A stretch of DNA of 64,000 bases from Aquatica leii (lineage: Eukaryota; Arthropoda; Insecta; Coleoptera; Lampyridae): contig CM069434.1 in the NCBI GenBank assembly GCA_035610365.1, forward strand, positions 104,582,806-104,646,805, read 5' to 3'. The first letter of the stretch is position 1. Each line of letters begins with the position of its first letter. The notes below the pieces were generated by a model. The model did not search any database, was not told the DNA's origin, and saw only the letters and a list, made by a program, of their open reading frames with translations. Position numbers and translations under genes: made by a program. This document shows, piece by piece, positions 13,300-25,199 of the stretch.

Positions 13300-14330
13300 T
13301 CAATCACAACGTTTGTATTTTCTATATCTAGGTGCACGCTTTCCCAATTTGTCTCTATTTGCTTTATCGTTTTGGAATTTTCTTTCTAAATACTCTTGGT
13401 TTTCTATTTTCTTTGATAATTTTTTTAGTTCCTATTTTTGCGTTAAACTCAGCTCAGTATTATGGTGTAACACATTTTTTATTGATAGTTTTGTCTAGGT
13501 GTTCATACACTCAATCCACTTTGTGTTTGAAGGTATCGATTTGGATGCATACCTATACAGATTTTATCAGTATAATGTATGGTTTGGAAATGTTGCCTTA
13601 AAGCAATTTTAGATTTACTAGCGTAAAAAAATCTTGCGTCAAAAGCGTAAAAAACCAAAATTCATTTGTTAGACAATGGGTGCCCAGGCATAACTCCGTG
13701 CCTTCTTATAGTTTTTCTTTCTGTGCTAACTATTGAAACTGGAAGGTTATTAAAATTTTTATCTTGAGATACAAAGAAATTCAATCATTTCCCAAAAATA
13801 ATTTAACACATCCAAATTTTTTAAAGCATTCGGTAACATTCCGGGTACATCACGTAATTCTTCTAGCAAGTTCTTTGCTTTTTTGTCTAATTTATTTTCA
13901 ATAAAAGGTATTGAGTAGACAATGGTACAATACCTTCTAGCGTTTCTTAACCAATTTACTTTAGCTTTAAAATGTTATACAATAACTGAACACTTTTACT
14001 GTGAGTTTTCAACAATTTTTTTTCTTTTGTTAAATCTTCATCAACAACTTTTTCCTTAAATTGACGCTTTTTTTTCTGACTCTCACTTTGGCTTTGGCAG
14101 AAAATTCTTTACTGCATTCAAGATTCTCTGCAATGTTTTGTTGAATACTTCTAGACTCCCTGTAGCTTTTAACTATTTGTATGATTTCTGAAAACTTTAC
14201 TTAACCCAAGATGTTTATTTTGTGACAGACTGCAATAGCTTAGAAACACAATTTTTTTCAAATAAAATATCGTGCCAAAAAATTACGCTATATATAAACT
14301 TGTCTTCGTACTGTCTAAAAGATGACCTTG
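13300..14330 (-). pseudogene. hAT-type transposase remnant (DUF4371/ZMYM-like)
   Basis: On the minus strand from about 14,330 leftwards, the frame reads YEDKFIYSVIFWHDILFE then CVSKLLQS. This matches the conserved 'WY(D/E)xLFxVNxVSKxLQS' block of the DUF4371-type hAT transposases. Further left EELRDVPGMLPNALKNLD could correspond to the region before the dimerisation domain. Stops and frameshifts are dense. No TIRs were found. Identification rests on one good block, so confidence is moderate. Confidence 0.45.
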
Positions 14331-14379
14331 TCATTTTTTAACTTAGTTTATTATTAATTATTGTCTTGTAATAATCAAC

Positions 14380-14720
14380 ATTTTTTCCATCTTTTAGGTA
14401 GTCTGCCAAATGATCTCATGTTTGTGGCCTTTCCATCATTGCTACTTTTGCAACTTGGTTGTTCGCCATTCTCTGTACGTGATCTCTCTACCCTGTTCTC
14501 CTATTTCGTACCCACCTAACAACATCTTTAATTTTGCACTTGTTTTTATTTCTTGATTTCTTACTCTATCGCTCAATATTAAGCCGTTTCTAATCTAAGG
14601 GCTCTCATTGTTGTAGATCTTAACAATGATTTTTTTACAGTGTCGACTGTAGTTTACCCAGCGTAGGTCGTGACAGGGCGTATAGATGTTTTATAAATAC
14701 GCGTTTTGCTATGCACAGAC
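14380..14720 (-). pseudogene. LINE ORF2 C-terminal fragment (RTE/BovB-like)
   Basis: The minus strand reads KTRIYKTSIRPVTTYAG then LRSTTMRALRL, DVVRWVRNRR and HVQRMANNQVAKVA. These are the consecutive C-terminal blocks of the common insect RTE-like LINE ORF2 (IYKTxxRPxLTYAAET, MLRTTEMKxLR, RWVRxRRxxWxxHIxRM). In-frame stops are present, and RT and endonuclease are absent here. A different LINE RT fragment, on the plus strand, is at 16.3-17.1 kb. Confidence 0.6.
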
Positions 14721-14989
14721 ATATGTTTGTTTCTACAGATATCACTGCCGCTTTTGACGCTTGTTGTTTGACTTCATTATATAAGTTTTGACAGCTATAG
14801 ATGTTTGCATCCAGAAATCCATTATATGTTCTATTAGGCGATTATCTACAACGAATTTACTTTACTCGTAGATGACACGACAGAACGTGGTGGAACGGCT
14901 ATCAAATTAACGAGAAATTACAACAGAATTCTAATAAAACGGAAGCAATTATCTTACCCGGTGACGACTCAAATATTTTACGATTGTAA

Positions 14990-16320
14990 TGAAATTATAA
15001 TTTGATTCCCATTATTAAGGATGTCCTTTGAAAATTATTCTTAAGCCACACCGGCCATTTTATGCAGTTGACAGCTTAACGATTTCGTCGTAAATGACAG
15101 TCACACGAAAAGATCGGCAGAGGGCGTCAAAACCGGAATCTAATTTTAATTCAATATACCGAGTACTCCGTTAGAAAAATTTTGCACGTAACAACGTGCT
15201 GTGGTTAAGTCACAGTTTAAAAAATACTAAACGTCAAATTTCGAGATTCGAATATGATCTCAATACTATTTTTACGCTACTATTTCTATAATTTTAAAAA
15301 ACCAATATGTACGTCGCTTGGTTTATAGCTTTCAAGCATTTATATCTCAAGCGTTAAACGAGTGGTATCACAAATGTAGTGTGAACATAGCCGGATTGGA
15401 TTTATATGAACCGACTCTACTTGCAGACCTAGATCACCCGTCATTACACAATTGTTGAATGAGTGATCAACATCGAAAATGTAATGTCAAATAGCTGGAT
15501 TTGGTCTGTCGCGCAGTTTGTAACCGGATCGGAGTAAAATGGGCCAAATCCATTAATAAACCTAAATTTCCCATCGCTAGAATTTGGTGTTCTAAATTAT
15601 AATCTAACACGTAGCAGCAATTGTTTTCTATTTTTTCCCGCAGTTAATTTTGCAACCGGTTGCAATTCGTTTTAACAGCGTGTATAATCACTATTGTATA
15701 CCTTTCTGTCAATATTTTATTTCATATAAAATTCTTACTTAAATAACAATGCAACGGTATCAATATCTTAATAAAAGTTTGCTTCTGTGCAGTAGCGTAC
15801 CCAGACTAACATCATAAAGGGAGATTAACTGAAATCAAAGTAAAACCAAGGCAAAGGTTATTTTAACCATTTACAAAGGTTGTCCAAAGCTTTTTTTAAA
15901 ATATTTTTTAAAGTGATACCGCTTTAGAAACAATTTTAAATTGTTTTGGCACTGAATATACACCATACAATAGATAGGCAGTTCAAAAAGCTATGTAGGA
16001 CTGTGGCCGGGTAACCAAAATATATTATTTGCTACATTACACCTTTAAGTATTTTAATAATTTTTACATCTCACCGCGTATGTAGATATTTAGGTATTAA
16101 AGTGTTTTAATTAAAAAATATAATCATTTTTTATAATGATTTGGTATTTTTGCTTTTTTACTTATTTTTGCGTTCTCTTTAAATTCATTTTTAGATATTT
16201 TTTCCACCCTTACGGTTTTGCGCCAGTTGAATCCATTTCATTCTAGCCGTTTTTTGCAATCATCGTACTAGCGCATAGGTGGCATTCCCCTTCAATGTTA
16301 TGTTCATATGGTTTCTAATC
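14990..16320. other. Gene-free stretch; possible transposon terminus at about 15,790
   Basis: No coding motif seen. Around 15,787 the string CAGTAGCGTACCCAG resembles termini of several insect DNA transposons (CAGTGGCGTACCCAG-type), but I found no inverted partner nearby, so it is only a hint. Confidence 0.3.
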
Positions 16321-16339
16321 TACGATCTTGAAATTCCAT

Positions 16340-17100
16340 CTATTTGCCTTAAGTCTACTGCTAAGCGAAGGAAATGCGATTGGACCAAAGATAACAAAAA
16401 GAAAAGTTATATATGCCATACAACTGCAAAAGGATGGTAAAATTGTTGGACCAGATAATATAAACGGTGTAATCTTGAAAATATGCTTGGAAGGAAGCTC
16501 ATTTAATAAACACCTGCTGGCTTAGAAATATAAAACCGGAAAAATTCCCTGGGGCTGGCTTAAATCAACCTTCCTCCCAATACCTAAGAAAGAAAGAGCA
16601 ACTAAATGCAACGACAACCGCTTAACAAGCCCAATGTCAGACGTTCTTAAAGTTTTCCTAAGAATCATACACACTAAGATATATAGTAACTACAAAGACG
16701 GTACATATAGTACACAATTCGGGTTTCAAAAAGATTTGGATACGCGTGAAACTCTATTTTCTTTAAATGTACTTGTCCAGCGCTCTAAAGATATGAACGT
16801 AGGTGTTTATACGTGCTTTGTGAACTTGTCTGCGTGAAGCATAATAAATCAATGGAAATCCAGAAATCAACTAATATAGATAAAAGGAACCTTATTATTA
16901 TTAAAAATTTATATTGGAATCAGTCACCGAAAGTTAAAATTAAACAAGAAAGGCTGGATGAAATAAAATAGGCCAAGGGTGCGACAGAAATGTGTTCTCT
17001 CGCTACTCCTGTTCAACCTATATTCGGACGCCATATTTAGGAAGGCCTTATATAAATCCATTGAAGGCATAGTCGTCCTTGTTACCTTGGTGTTCGTGTA
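16340..17100 (+). pseudogene. LINE reverse transcriptase fragment
   Basis: Plus-strand RT of a non-LTR element: VIYAIQLQKDGKIVGPDNIN (about 16,405-16,465), TGKIPWGWLKSTFLPIPKK (about 16,540-16,595), MSDVLKVFLRIIHTKIY (from 16,634), TQFGFQKDLDTRETLFSLNV (about 16,720-16,775), and RVRQKCVLSLLLFNLYSDAIF near 17,000 matching the RQGCxLSPLLFNLY block. The YADD catalytic box is not reached. The endonuclease and 3' end are missing, and stops and frameshifts occur at the joints. It resembles the widespread insect LINE family whose RT carries the signature TGxIPxDWLxSTFxPIPKK. Confidence 0.7.
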
Positions 17101-17109
17101 ACCAACAAA

Positions 17110-18590
17110 AAGAAAGATACGTTACCATAAATAAAAGATAAACTAGGTGTAACAACTTTAATTTAATAACGTAGATAATTAACAACGAGTCTATCTAATT
17201 TTCAGTCCATAAATGCCAGAAGTATCGGCAACACACAATACTTAAGTTTAAACGATGTGGGTAGCGAAAAAAATTACATAACAAATATCGTTTGTACACA
17301 GCATGCGATACACACAAAATCATTGGTGAAATTACCTCAATGGTATTGAAACAATGATTGTAATTACGGAAGTTAATATAAGCAGGAATTCCGTGAGCGA
17401 CTTTTCTGACAGCGACAAAATAATTAAATAAACTTAATCACAATCCAGTACCTACTTGTTCGAAGAAAACTTTTTCTTCGTTGAGTCAGCATGGAATAAA
17501 TATGAATGGCAAATCGTGTCAACACAATGACTCACGAAAGCAAGATCTACAAAATTGTTAATTACTGCTAAAAGAAACTACACATAACATAACCCGATTG
17601 TCGAATGCTGTTGTACACATTCAATGAAAGTTGGTTTTGCAGGTGTTTGCCGCATAAGTAGAATCTCGAAGAAAAGTTTTTGTCTTCGGTTTTTAGTTTT
17701 AAACGTAAGTCTTATAGTGTTATAGTCGCCCCATGAAGGTATTTATCGATATTAATCCATAATTAATTTGCAAACATGTTTCTATTTTAATTAATTGGAA
17801 TTTCTGTTGCAAACCAAAATAACAAGTTCATTTTTATTATTTATAATACTTCATTAACTATTACATTCAGTATCATAATTGAAACATTAAATATAGCAGC
17901 AATGTGACATTGCAAAAGTTGTTTGTTGTAATAGAAATTAGACAACAATAAAATCACACGTAATAAAAAACTTTACAATAAAATTTTTACAATGACTTAT
18001 TTACGCTATATTAATGCATCAATTTTAGAATTTTATTGCATACGCGTATGTTTAATTATTAATAAAAACACATTCTTTCAGTGTTACAATTTAAGCTGTA
18101 GTTGCATAATAAAGAAGTTTTATTTAATAAATACAATTCAGCATGTAAAATTAAATAAAATAATCTTAACAATTTCTGGACGTAAAAATTTAATTTTGTA
18201 AATTTAAGAAAATCAAAATTGAACACCGTTCCATTTTGTAAACTGATATTTTAATCGGGTCCTTTTTGACTCAACACAAACTAAATTTTTCTATAATCTC
18301 GTGTACGACCGTTTGATCGATCTGAGATTTATGGACTTAATTGCATTAATAGCTGTTTTTTAATTTAATATTTATGTTAAACATTTACATTTTATCGGTA
18401 TAAAAGTTTGCACACATAAGTTGTTTGGGTCACTTTCGAACAAACTTGTTCAGACGTCTTGGTATTTAGTGCGAAATGGCATGGTTTCCATCCGTTTTAT
18501 TTTCCCACCAGCTTCAACTTCGGATTAATTTAGTATTTGTTCAATCTATCGTGCGATACGATTGTGTGTTGTTTTTACAAATAGTATTCT
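17110..18590. other. AT-rich gene-free stretch
   Basis: No conserved motif found on either strand. A small hairpin (CGAAGAAAA/TTTTTCTTCG) sits near 17,460. The open frame at 17,992-18,201 is AT-driven and unremarkable. Confidence 0.45.
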
Positions 18591-18599
18591 CGATGGGTT

Positions 18600-19480
18600 T
18601 TTAAGAACCCGGCTCTTAGAGTCGCTTTACTAACAGAACACTGGAAAAAGCACTGCATTGTTCTGATAATTCTAATTTGGAAATCTATAGTTCAAATGGT
18701 TCTTCTGCTGAATAGGAGCCTTTAAATGACGAAGAGTGTTCGGAAACAGAAGATCATTGTTCTATTATTGGAAGTTCTGACTGATGGTGCAATGCCAAAT
18801 GCAGCTATACAGTCACAAAGTATATAGTCAAAAGACGGCAAAATTAAATGTTTCATTGAACCTCCAGTGCAACGAGGAAGACTTGGTGTGCAAAGTATTT
18901 TGTCAACCGCTCCCAGATTTAAAAGATACCTTATTTCTCAAGTGGATGATGAATTGTCACGTCGTGTGTATAAAAAAAATATAGAAAAATGTAGCTTCTA
19001 TAGATTTATATGGATGTTTTAGTTTAGTGCTTTTGGCAGGTGTTTTCAAGTTTCATAATGAATCCACTAACATTTTATGGAATGCAGAAAAAGGAAGAAA
19101 TATATGTATTTTGTGCAACGATGTCTGAAAATTTTCTAAAAATTTTTAATGGTTTATAAGGTTTGACTACAATAAAACCAAAACCGAAAGAAAAACTCGT
19201 GATAAATTTGCGACAATCACAGAGCTGTGGACTAAATTAGAAAAAGTTTTGCCAAATTATTCAATCCTTATTCAGGAACAGATCTTTTTTTCGGCAGTAT
19301 ATGTTAAAATTGGCAAGATATAGCCTTAATTTTTTGATTTTATGTAAAAATAAAATAGCTGTACGGAAAATTCAACTTTATTTTGTTAAAGCTTCTGAGC
19401 AAACCAAGAAAGTAAATTAGCAAATAAGAGTTGTGCTTAATTTGTCTCAAGGTTTAAACCGACATAACCTCATCAAAGTT
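18600..19480 (+). pseudogene. piggyBac-like transposase remnant
   Basis: Plus-strand decayed transposase. An acidic Ser/Glu-rich N-terminal stretch (about 18,650-18,780) is typical of piggyBac proteins. Then MSENFLKIFNG (about 19,120), TKTERKTRDKFATITELWTK (about 19,180-19,240) and ASEQTKKVN plus RVVLNLSQGLNRHN (about 19,390-19,460) follow in the order seen in piggyBac family members (the MSxxRFxxLLRxxRFDD, DKFAPIRxIW and VVxxLVxxLxxxxRNVTxDN blocks). Frames shift several times. No TTAA-flanked termini were located, so limits are approximate. Confidence 0.6.
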
Positions 19481-19489
19481 AACAATTTA

Positions 19490-20290
19490 AAAGTACTCAT
19501 AGATCATATATTTAGTATCATTCGATGAAAGTTCTCTGTTATTGATATCAGCAAAGAATTTGTTAGAGTATGATTTAAAAAAATTGGATTCGTATAAGTA
19601 TTTTTGCCACGCTAGACTATGATGAGTTTATGTTTATAATGTAATTTTTACTTGACTATAGCTTTGTTACATACAAAAATAATTAATACAGTGCAAGCCG
19701 CTTAATAGAATCACATTGGGACTTAGGGCTTTTGATAATAATAACCAAATGATCACAAAATCCAATATTAAAAAAAAATGTATGTTGGTTAGAAAGAAAT
19801 ACATTCATAGAGCATGTATTTAATTAATTTGGAATCTGAGATTATAGCATCAATACGTGCAAAAAAATTTATAATAAAAATTCTAATAAAACAATTAAAA
19901 AAATATACATTTTAATCCAAATAAATCGAAATGTATCTGGTGCATTAAATAGTCTTCTAAGTTTATCGACACCGTTATTAAAAATCAAAATGATATAGTA
20001 AAATTCAGGTTTCCACGGGTTGCATTTGTAATACAATTCTTCCTTCTGGATAATTTTCGAGTTGTCGTTATCACACAAGCTGAGCTTTCGTCACACGTCG
20101 CAGTGGACATTTTCAGAGCCTGAAATATACTGATTGATTACGCTCTGCAGACCCGCTTTTAGAGACTGGTTTCCAATCGATAAAACTGGTTTCCAAATCT
20201 CCGGTAAAGAAAACTAGAATCTCGGTTAATAGTAATTAGATTTTTAATTATTTTGATGGATTCCCTAAAGTTACGCTAATAGTAATTAGA
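19490..20290. other. Gene-free stretch
   Basis: No recognisable coding or structural feature. The minus-strand frame at 19,869-20,078 shows no family motif. Confidence 0.4.
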
Positions 20291-20299
20291 AACATTATT

Positions 20300-20890
20300 C
20301 AAAATCTTAATGTTTTGCGAATTCCTACGCTTCTACCAGTTTCTCCTATGTATGCACAACCACAAAAACAAAGAATGCCATAAACGCCGTCAGATTAAAA
20401 AGGAATAACGTCTTTCACCGCATTTAAGAGTAGGTCCAATTTAAGAAGAGTAGAAGACCGAGTAACAATGTTGTGTTCAGACTACACATTTTTTCTACAC
20501 AGTCCGTGGTACCTTTGACAAAGAATAGATAAGTGATAGACACCGGTTGAGACATAGATTCCGCAGTTACTCTTGGTTTTTTAGACGAAAACACGAATAA
20601 CACTTTAATTAGATAATTTAAGTCTTTTTGAAGATTTTAGGATTGACAAAAAAACAGCTCTGTACACTGTAGAATTCATTACTGATAATTTTTAAAAAGA
20701 GTGATAATGAAACGATTTATTTTAATATCTATCTGTATGGTTAGGTTTTTGATAAATTGAATATGATAATGATCTATCTTCATTTCCAATAACTAAAACG
20801 TCTAAACATGGTAAAGGAAATAATTCTATAGCAAAACGAATATTTTGATGAATTGAGCCACGTAGTTCTATCTATTGCTCTTTGAAGTAT
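20300..20890 (-). pseudogene. Penelope-like element fragment (RT C-terminus and GIY-YIG endonuclease)
   Basis: The minus strand reads LPCLDVLVIGNEDRSLSYSI then YQKPNHTDRY (about 20,840-20,750), the hallmark LPFLDVxVxRxxxGxLxxxVYRKPTHTDRYL block of Penelope RT. About 350 bp on it reads GVYGILCFCGCAYIGETGR (about 20,390-20,330), which is the start of the GIY-YIG endonuclease (GVY, then YIG). Frameshifts and stops separate the two. This is the 3' half of a Penelope-like element. It directly abuts a LINE fragment on the same strand. Confidence 0.7.
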
Positions 20891-20929
20891 TCGAATCTTT
20901 TCCATGTTGTGCACAATATTTTGGCTTTA

Positions 20930-21510
20930 TTTAACTTTATTTTTATTTTAGCTTTTTTTGATTCGTTGTTCACGTCTTCTATCACATTTTTAGGTCTTCT
21001 ATAATAATGTTGTCAGCGTATCTTAAGTTGGTAACTCGTTTTTTACTAATGCTACTGTGAACTTAAAACTAAAACTTAATTTTTTTGAACTATTTTACAC
21101 GATTATAAATATAACTAATTTTACTAAAACCTAACACAATGCACTAAAAAAATATAACTAATAAATTTAATAGAATAATCACTATAATTTCTTTATTACT
21201 AAAACTGTAAGTTTAAATAACTGTGTACCACAAGATTACAACACGCGCTTTAAACTACTGAATATGCACTTATATGTTTATTTAACACTGGCGTGTTTTT
21301 TTAAATACTTACTAAAATCGATTTGTTGAGCTTACTTTTTATACTTTTGCTTTATCTTCAACTAGGATATTCTGTTGATTCCTGTAATCTTTTTGAAGAT
21401 TCACAAATGTCAAGAATGTATCAATGTTTATTTCTTTTTCAATCCAGTTTAACTCTTTAAATACGTCTTCTATTGCTAACGTAAAAAAGTTTTAGCAAAA
21501 TTGTAACCTC
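20930..21510 (-). pseudogene. LINE RT fragments (YADD region) interrupted
   Basis: The minus strand reads KLFTLAIEDVFKELNW then EKEINID (about 21,495-21,410), and after about 360 bp of unrelated AT-rich DNA TNLRYADNIII followed by SKKAKIKIKLNKAKIL (about 21,040-20,920). These are the LFTLALEDxFKxLNW and LRFADDIxLI segments that normally lie close together in LINE RTs, so something has inserted between them. The catalytic YADD is mutated to YADN. Confidence 0.55.
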
Positions 21511-21594
21511 TTTAATCTTCACTTTTGTGGTTACCCAGGAAGTTCTTACAAACGTTTTGAAATGCAAGTCAACCTCGTTTTGCTTTTCGATTTA

Positions 21595-22921
21595 AGTGTT
21601 CAATAAACGTCGAATCTTGGGAGAGTTGTCTAATCTGGGGACCAACAAAAACGCCTCCTTTGATTTTAGCTTCGCTAAGACGAGGAAATTTAGTTTTCAA
21701 AAATTAAAATGCGCCACCTGTCTTGTCTACTGCTTTCACAAACTGCTTGATCAATCCAAGTTTGATGTGTAAAGGTGGTAAGTAAATATTCTCTTTTGGA
21801 ACCAAAGGATTGTAGGCGACATTTTTCTGACCAGGAATAAGATTTTCTCGCAGAAGCCAGTCCCGTACGATGTAATGTTTATCTCGGGGTCGGCTATCCC
21901 ATTCACAAAGGAAGCAGCAATATTTTATGAATCCTGTTTGCAGGCCCGTGAGTAGAGCAACAACTTTTAAGTCAGCGCAAAGTTTCCACTTATAATTATG
22001 ATAACTAATTTTATCAAGGATTCTGAAGATGTTTTTGTACGTTTCCTTCATATCAACAGAGTATACAACTGGAACTGATGGGAAGTCATTCCCATTTGCC
22101 AACAGGACAACTTTTAAGCTTGTTATTGATGTGTCTATAAACAGTCTCCATTTGTCTGGGTCACATGGCATCTGTAGCTCTGTCATCAATAAATTTGCAT
22201 TAGGGCAGAACACTAAACCTTTATCTTCTGAGAAAAGAGATTTCAGGGTTGCTTGTCTGGTTCTGTAAGAAGATATTTTTACTCCCTTTTCTAAGAGATT
22301 CCACTGTTGAAGTCGCGATCCTAGGAGCTGAGATTTAGTCTTGGGTAACTGCAAATCCCTGACAAGATCATTTAATTTCGTTTGAGTGAGGAGGTGAGGT
22401 TGCCGAGAAACTAAATCTGCGGAATACTCTTCATCATCATTGAGCGTATCATTAGAAGCCCCAGGTTGTGGCTCAGAGTTTTTTAAATCAATTTCCGGCT
22501 CTAGAGTATAAGTGTTTGGGGGCTCTGGGATTGTCAAAGTATCGTTATGAGGAACAGGTCTTAGAGCTGACGGAATATTGGGATACTAAATTGTATGCTT
22601 ACTTTTGCTCGAAAACCCGACGGTGGAAGTCATACAAAAGTAACAATCTGTAAGATGGCAGCGAGGTTCACGCCAAACCATGGGCACAGCAAATGGCATT
22701 GATTTACGGGTACCTTTGAGCCATTTGGTCAAACTACTGTAAGAAGTCGTACAGCAAACTGATGGAGCCCAAGTCTTGTCCTGGTCGCCAACTTGACAAT
22801 CAAAGTACAATTTATAAACCGTTTTAACAAGCGGAGAAAGGGGTTTTCGTTGCGCTTTTAAAGTTAATTCCCCGCAGACATAGCAGAAGCTATCGGGATG
22901 ATTTTTACACTCGCGTGGCAT
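21595..22921 (-). pseudogene. Family X transposase-like protein, copy 1
   Basis: Start chosen at the ATG giving MPRECKNHPDS at 22,921, since this is shared with copy 2. The N-terminal third is Cys-rich (FCYVCGEL, VCCTT, CYFCM), with the block SMPFAVPMVWREPRCHLTDC. The middle has RLFIDTSITSLKVVLLANGN and CADLKVVALLTGLQTGF, followed by CCFLCEWDSR, then YLPPLHIKLGLIKQFVKA. One frame is open across the gene except for a TAG at 22,586-22,588 and a TAA at about 21,704. Copy 2 has a stop at the first site and CAA at the second. I recall anonymous arthropod proteins with these blocks but cannot give a family name. The D of FID and of CAD are candidate catalytic residues by analogy only. Confidence 0.6.
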
Positions 22922-23403
22922 AATTAAACAGTAATTCAACGCCCGACATTAATCACAAATCACACTTAGTCACTTGAAAAAATCCGGAGTAAAAGTAGTT
23001 TTACTGTTTTACACAAATGAACAAAAATGAACACAAAATCCAGCACGTTTAAAAGGTCGACAAGTTAACTCTGCAACAGCTATAGATGTACTGATCAAAG
23101 CAGTTAAGCAAACAATGTAATATACTATAATGAGAAGAATAATGCAAGTTCAAGCCTGTCGAAAATTCCTGTTCAAACCTGCATGTGGTATTGAGATCGC
23201 CAGCGTCGTGCAGTAAATCTTCCTAACTGTTTATTGATATTTTTTTACTGTTCTTACATATTTGTATTTTATTGTTGTTTCTATATACATTTTATAGCAA
23301 AACTTTTGCCATATACTTTGGTATAAATTTTCTTACCTGCTTTGAGATGTTTAAGGGCTATAAGTTAAAATTCTAAAAAAAATGCAAAAAATAAAATAAA
23401 AAT

Positions 23404-23524
23404 GAGGTCCCCTCAAAATAGGTGGGTGATGGGTAAAAACGGAGGTCATTTTTGGATTGAGGAGGTCATTTTTCATAAGAATCGTCAAGAATGGTATCAG
23501 GGCCGATGTTCATGCAGACCAGTG
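23404..23524. repeat. Right TIR of family X copy 1
   Basis: Nearly matches the right TIR of copy 2 (52,821-52,941): both hold GGGTGATGGGTAAAAACGGA, GTCAAGAATGGTATCAGGGC and end CATGCAGACCAGTG. Its inverted partner is absent because the element is truncated. Confidence 0.75.
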
Positions 23525-23529
23525 TAATC

Positions 23530-24680
23530 CTTTTAACATTTGAAGTTCTCTATGAATTGTAAAAAAAGTCCAAACTATTTAAGCTTAAGTAAAATAAAGT
23601 TGTTTGTCACTAACTGTTGTTAAGTTTGAATAGCCAAACGATGGATGATTTACCCTTTTAAACAAAGAAAAAGTACGCTGTAGTGTCGCAGTCGATACAT
23701 AACAGGTACCTACATAAAATTTTAATTAACTTGTAAATAAGGAGAAATACAATTTGATCTCGACATTCTAAAGTTGCAAATGTTTGATTCTTAATCTTAT
23801 TTTTATTTAATGCAAATACTTTTATTTAGTTCAGTAATTAGAGCTTGCTTTGGTACTTGCGACGAGAAAAAGTTTTAACAGTTTATTTAACCTATCAATG
23901 TTCTTGTTTTTGGAGAGGGGGATCTATCCTTCTCACCCCACGTGGATACAATACTGCTTTTTTGAAACATAATATAAATTGATCATGGAAAGAATATATA
24001 AACAATCAGACTTAAAAATAAACATTTTGAAATAACCTCAAATATAGTATTGTTATTTAATTACACATAAAAAACAAAAACAATAAAATATGTTATGCTA
24101 TAAAAATGCTATTTTATAGGTGAAAAATTATGCAATACTTTATAACCTAGTTGTACATAAAGCATGTTTATTAACTGAAGTTACTTAAATTATAAACAGC
24201 TACACTTAGTACGTAATACATAATTCTAAAATCGGTAACTACATAAAGTGCTAGTCAAGAAATCTAATAAGAAACGTTTTGTGTTCAGTTTGATGTTTTA
24301 ATGTTAAACGAATGGTTGGCTATGAAGGTTTGTGACAAATTTTTGTTATTAATTTGTATCGTTAACATTTGAATAGATGTGAATAGTTTTGTAGTTAATA
24401 TGAATTGATTTGATAAAGATCAAATATATAAAAATAGTAAAAAAAGAGACAGTGTCAATGAAAAAATAATGTCCAACAATCCTGAATTATACTTTGTCAT
24501 AACACAAACAATAGCATTTACTACTTAGGTTATTATCGGTACTAAAACTAAGATTAAAGTATGTTTTTATTTTGATAGACTTCGAAAAGAAAAGTACAGT
24601 TATTTTTATTTGTTTTCTTGTTCATTATCTTTAGCAAACTAAGGGTCTTACAATTTTTTACTAACAGTAACTTACTTTGT
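23530..24680. other. AT-rich gene-free stretch
   Basis: No coding motif, terminal repeat or RNA gene recognised between family X copy 1 and the hAT element. Confidence 0.45.
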
Positions 24681-24980
24681 TATCTAAACTAGAGGAATGG
24701 GCAAACTACGGCCCACGAGCCATTTTCGGCTGGAATCGTTGTGGTCCGGCCCGCGACATATACTTAAAAGTAGATAATAACATGACATAAATCACGAGAC
24801 AAAAATTCAATAAGTCTAGTGTAGTCTCGCGCTTGCATGGGTGGGAAGGGTGAATCTAGCTGCGTCGTCTTGTGACGTAGCATACCCGCAGCACAGATCC
24901 CACAATATGGTATAATGAATTTCAGAAAGATTGCATGTTAACTGTAAACAACATTATTATTATTATTAATTATAAATTTT

Positions 24981-25063
24981 TAACATGTTTCGGCTAATAA
25001 AAACTTTTAGCCATCTTCAGACTACAATTATGGCTAAAAGTTTGTATTAGCCGAAACATGTTA
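24981..25063. repeat. 34-bp-arm hairpin, Penelope-type terminal sequence
   Basis: Arms 24,981-25,014 and 25,030-25,063 are reverse complements with a single mismatch and enclose a 15-nt loop. The arm contains CATGTTTCGGCTAATA and the loop starts CTTCAG; this combination (CGAAACATG ... GCCATCTTCAG) is typical of Penelope-like terminal repeats. It lies between the hAT terminus and its coding remnant, so it is probably a minimal Penelope insertion. Confidence 0.65.
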
Positions 25064-25199
25064 CGAATTTTAATACAATTTTTGAATTTTTTTTATTATT
25101 GGAAGACTGTATTTACCTACATTTAGTTAATTAAGTAGCAATAATATAAAGATCCATTTTACGCATTAAAAATTAATCAGTTTCAATCTTTACCTATAT

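Larger units (their letters stand above)
21512..23524 (-). mobile_element. Family X DNA transposon, copy 1 (3'-truncated)
   Basis: Close relative of the complete copy at 50,357-52,941. Homology starts sharply at about 21,512 (left of this the DNA is LINE) and runs to the terminal string CATGCAGACCAGTG ending at 23,524, the same terminus as copy 2. The left TIR and protein C-terminus are therefore lost. The right TIR is 23,404-23,524. Family X is my label for an unclassified DNA transposon family; see copy 2. Confidence 0.75.

Noticed and set aside
24955..24975. TTA/ATT microsatellite and the longer AT runs at 50,515-50,580
   Set aside because: Simple-sequence DNA ordinary for such an AT-rich genome.
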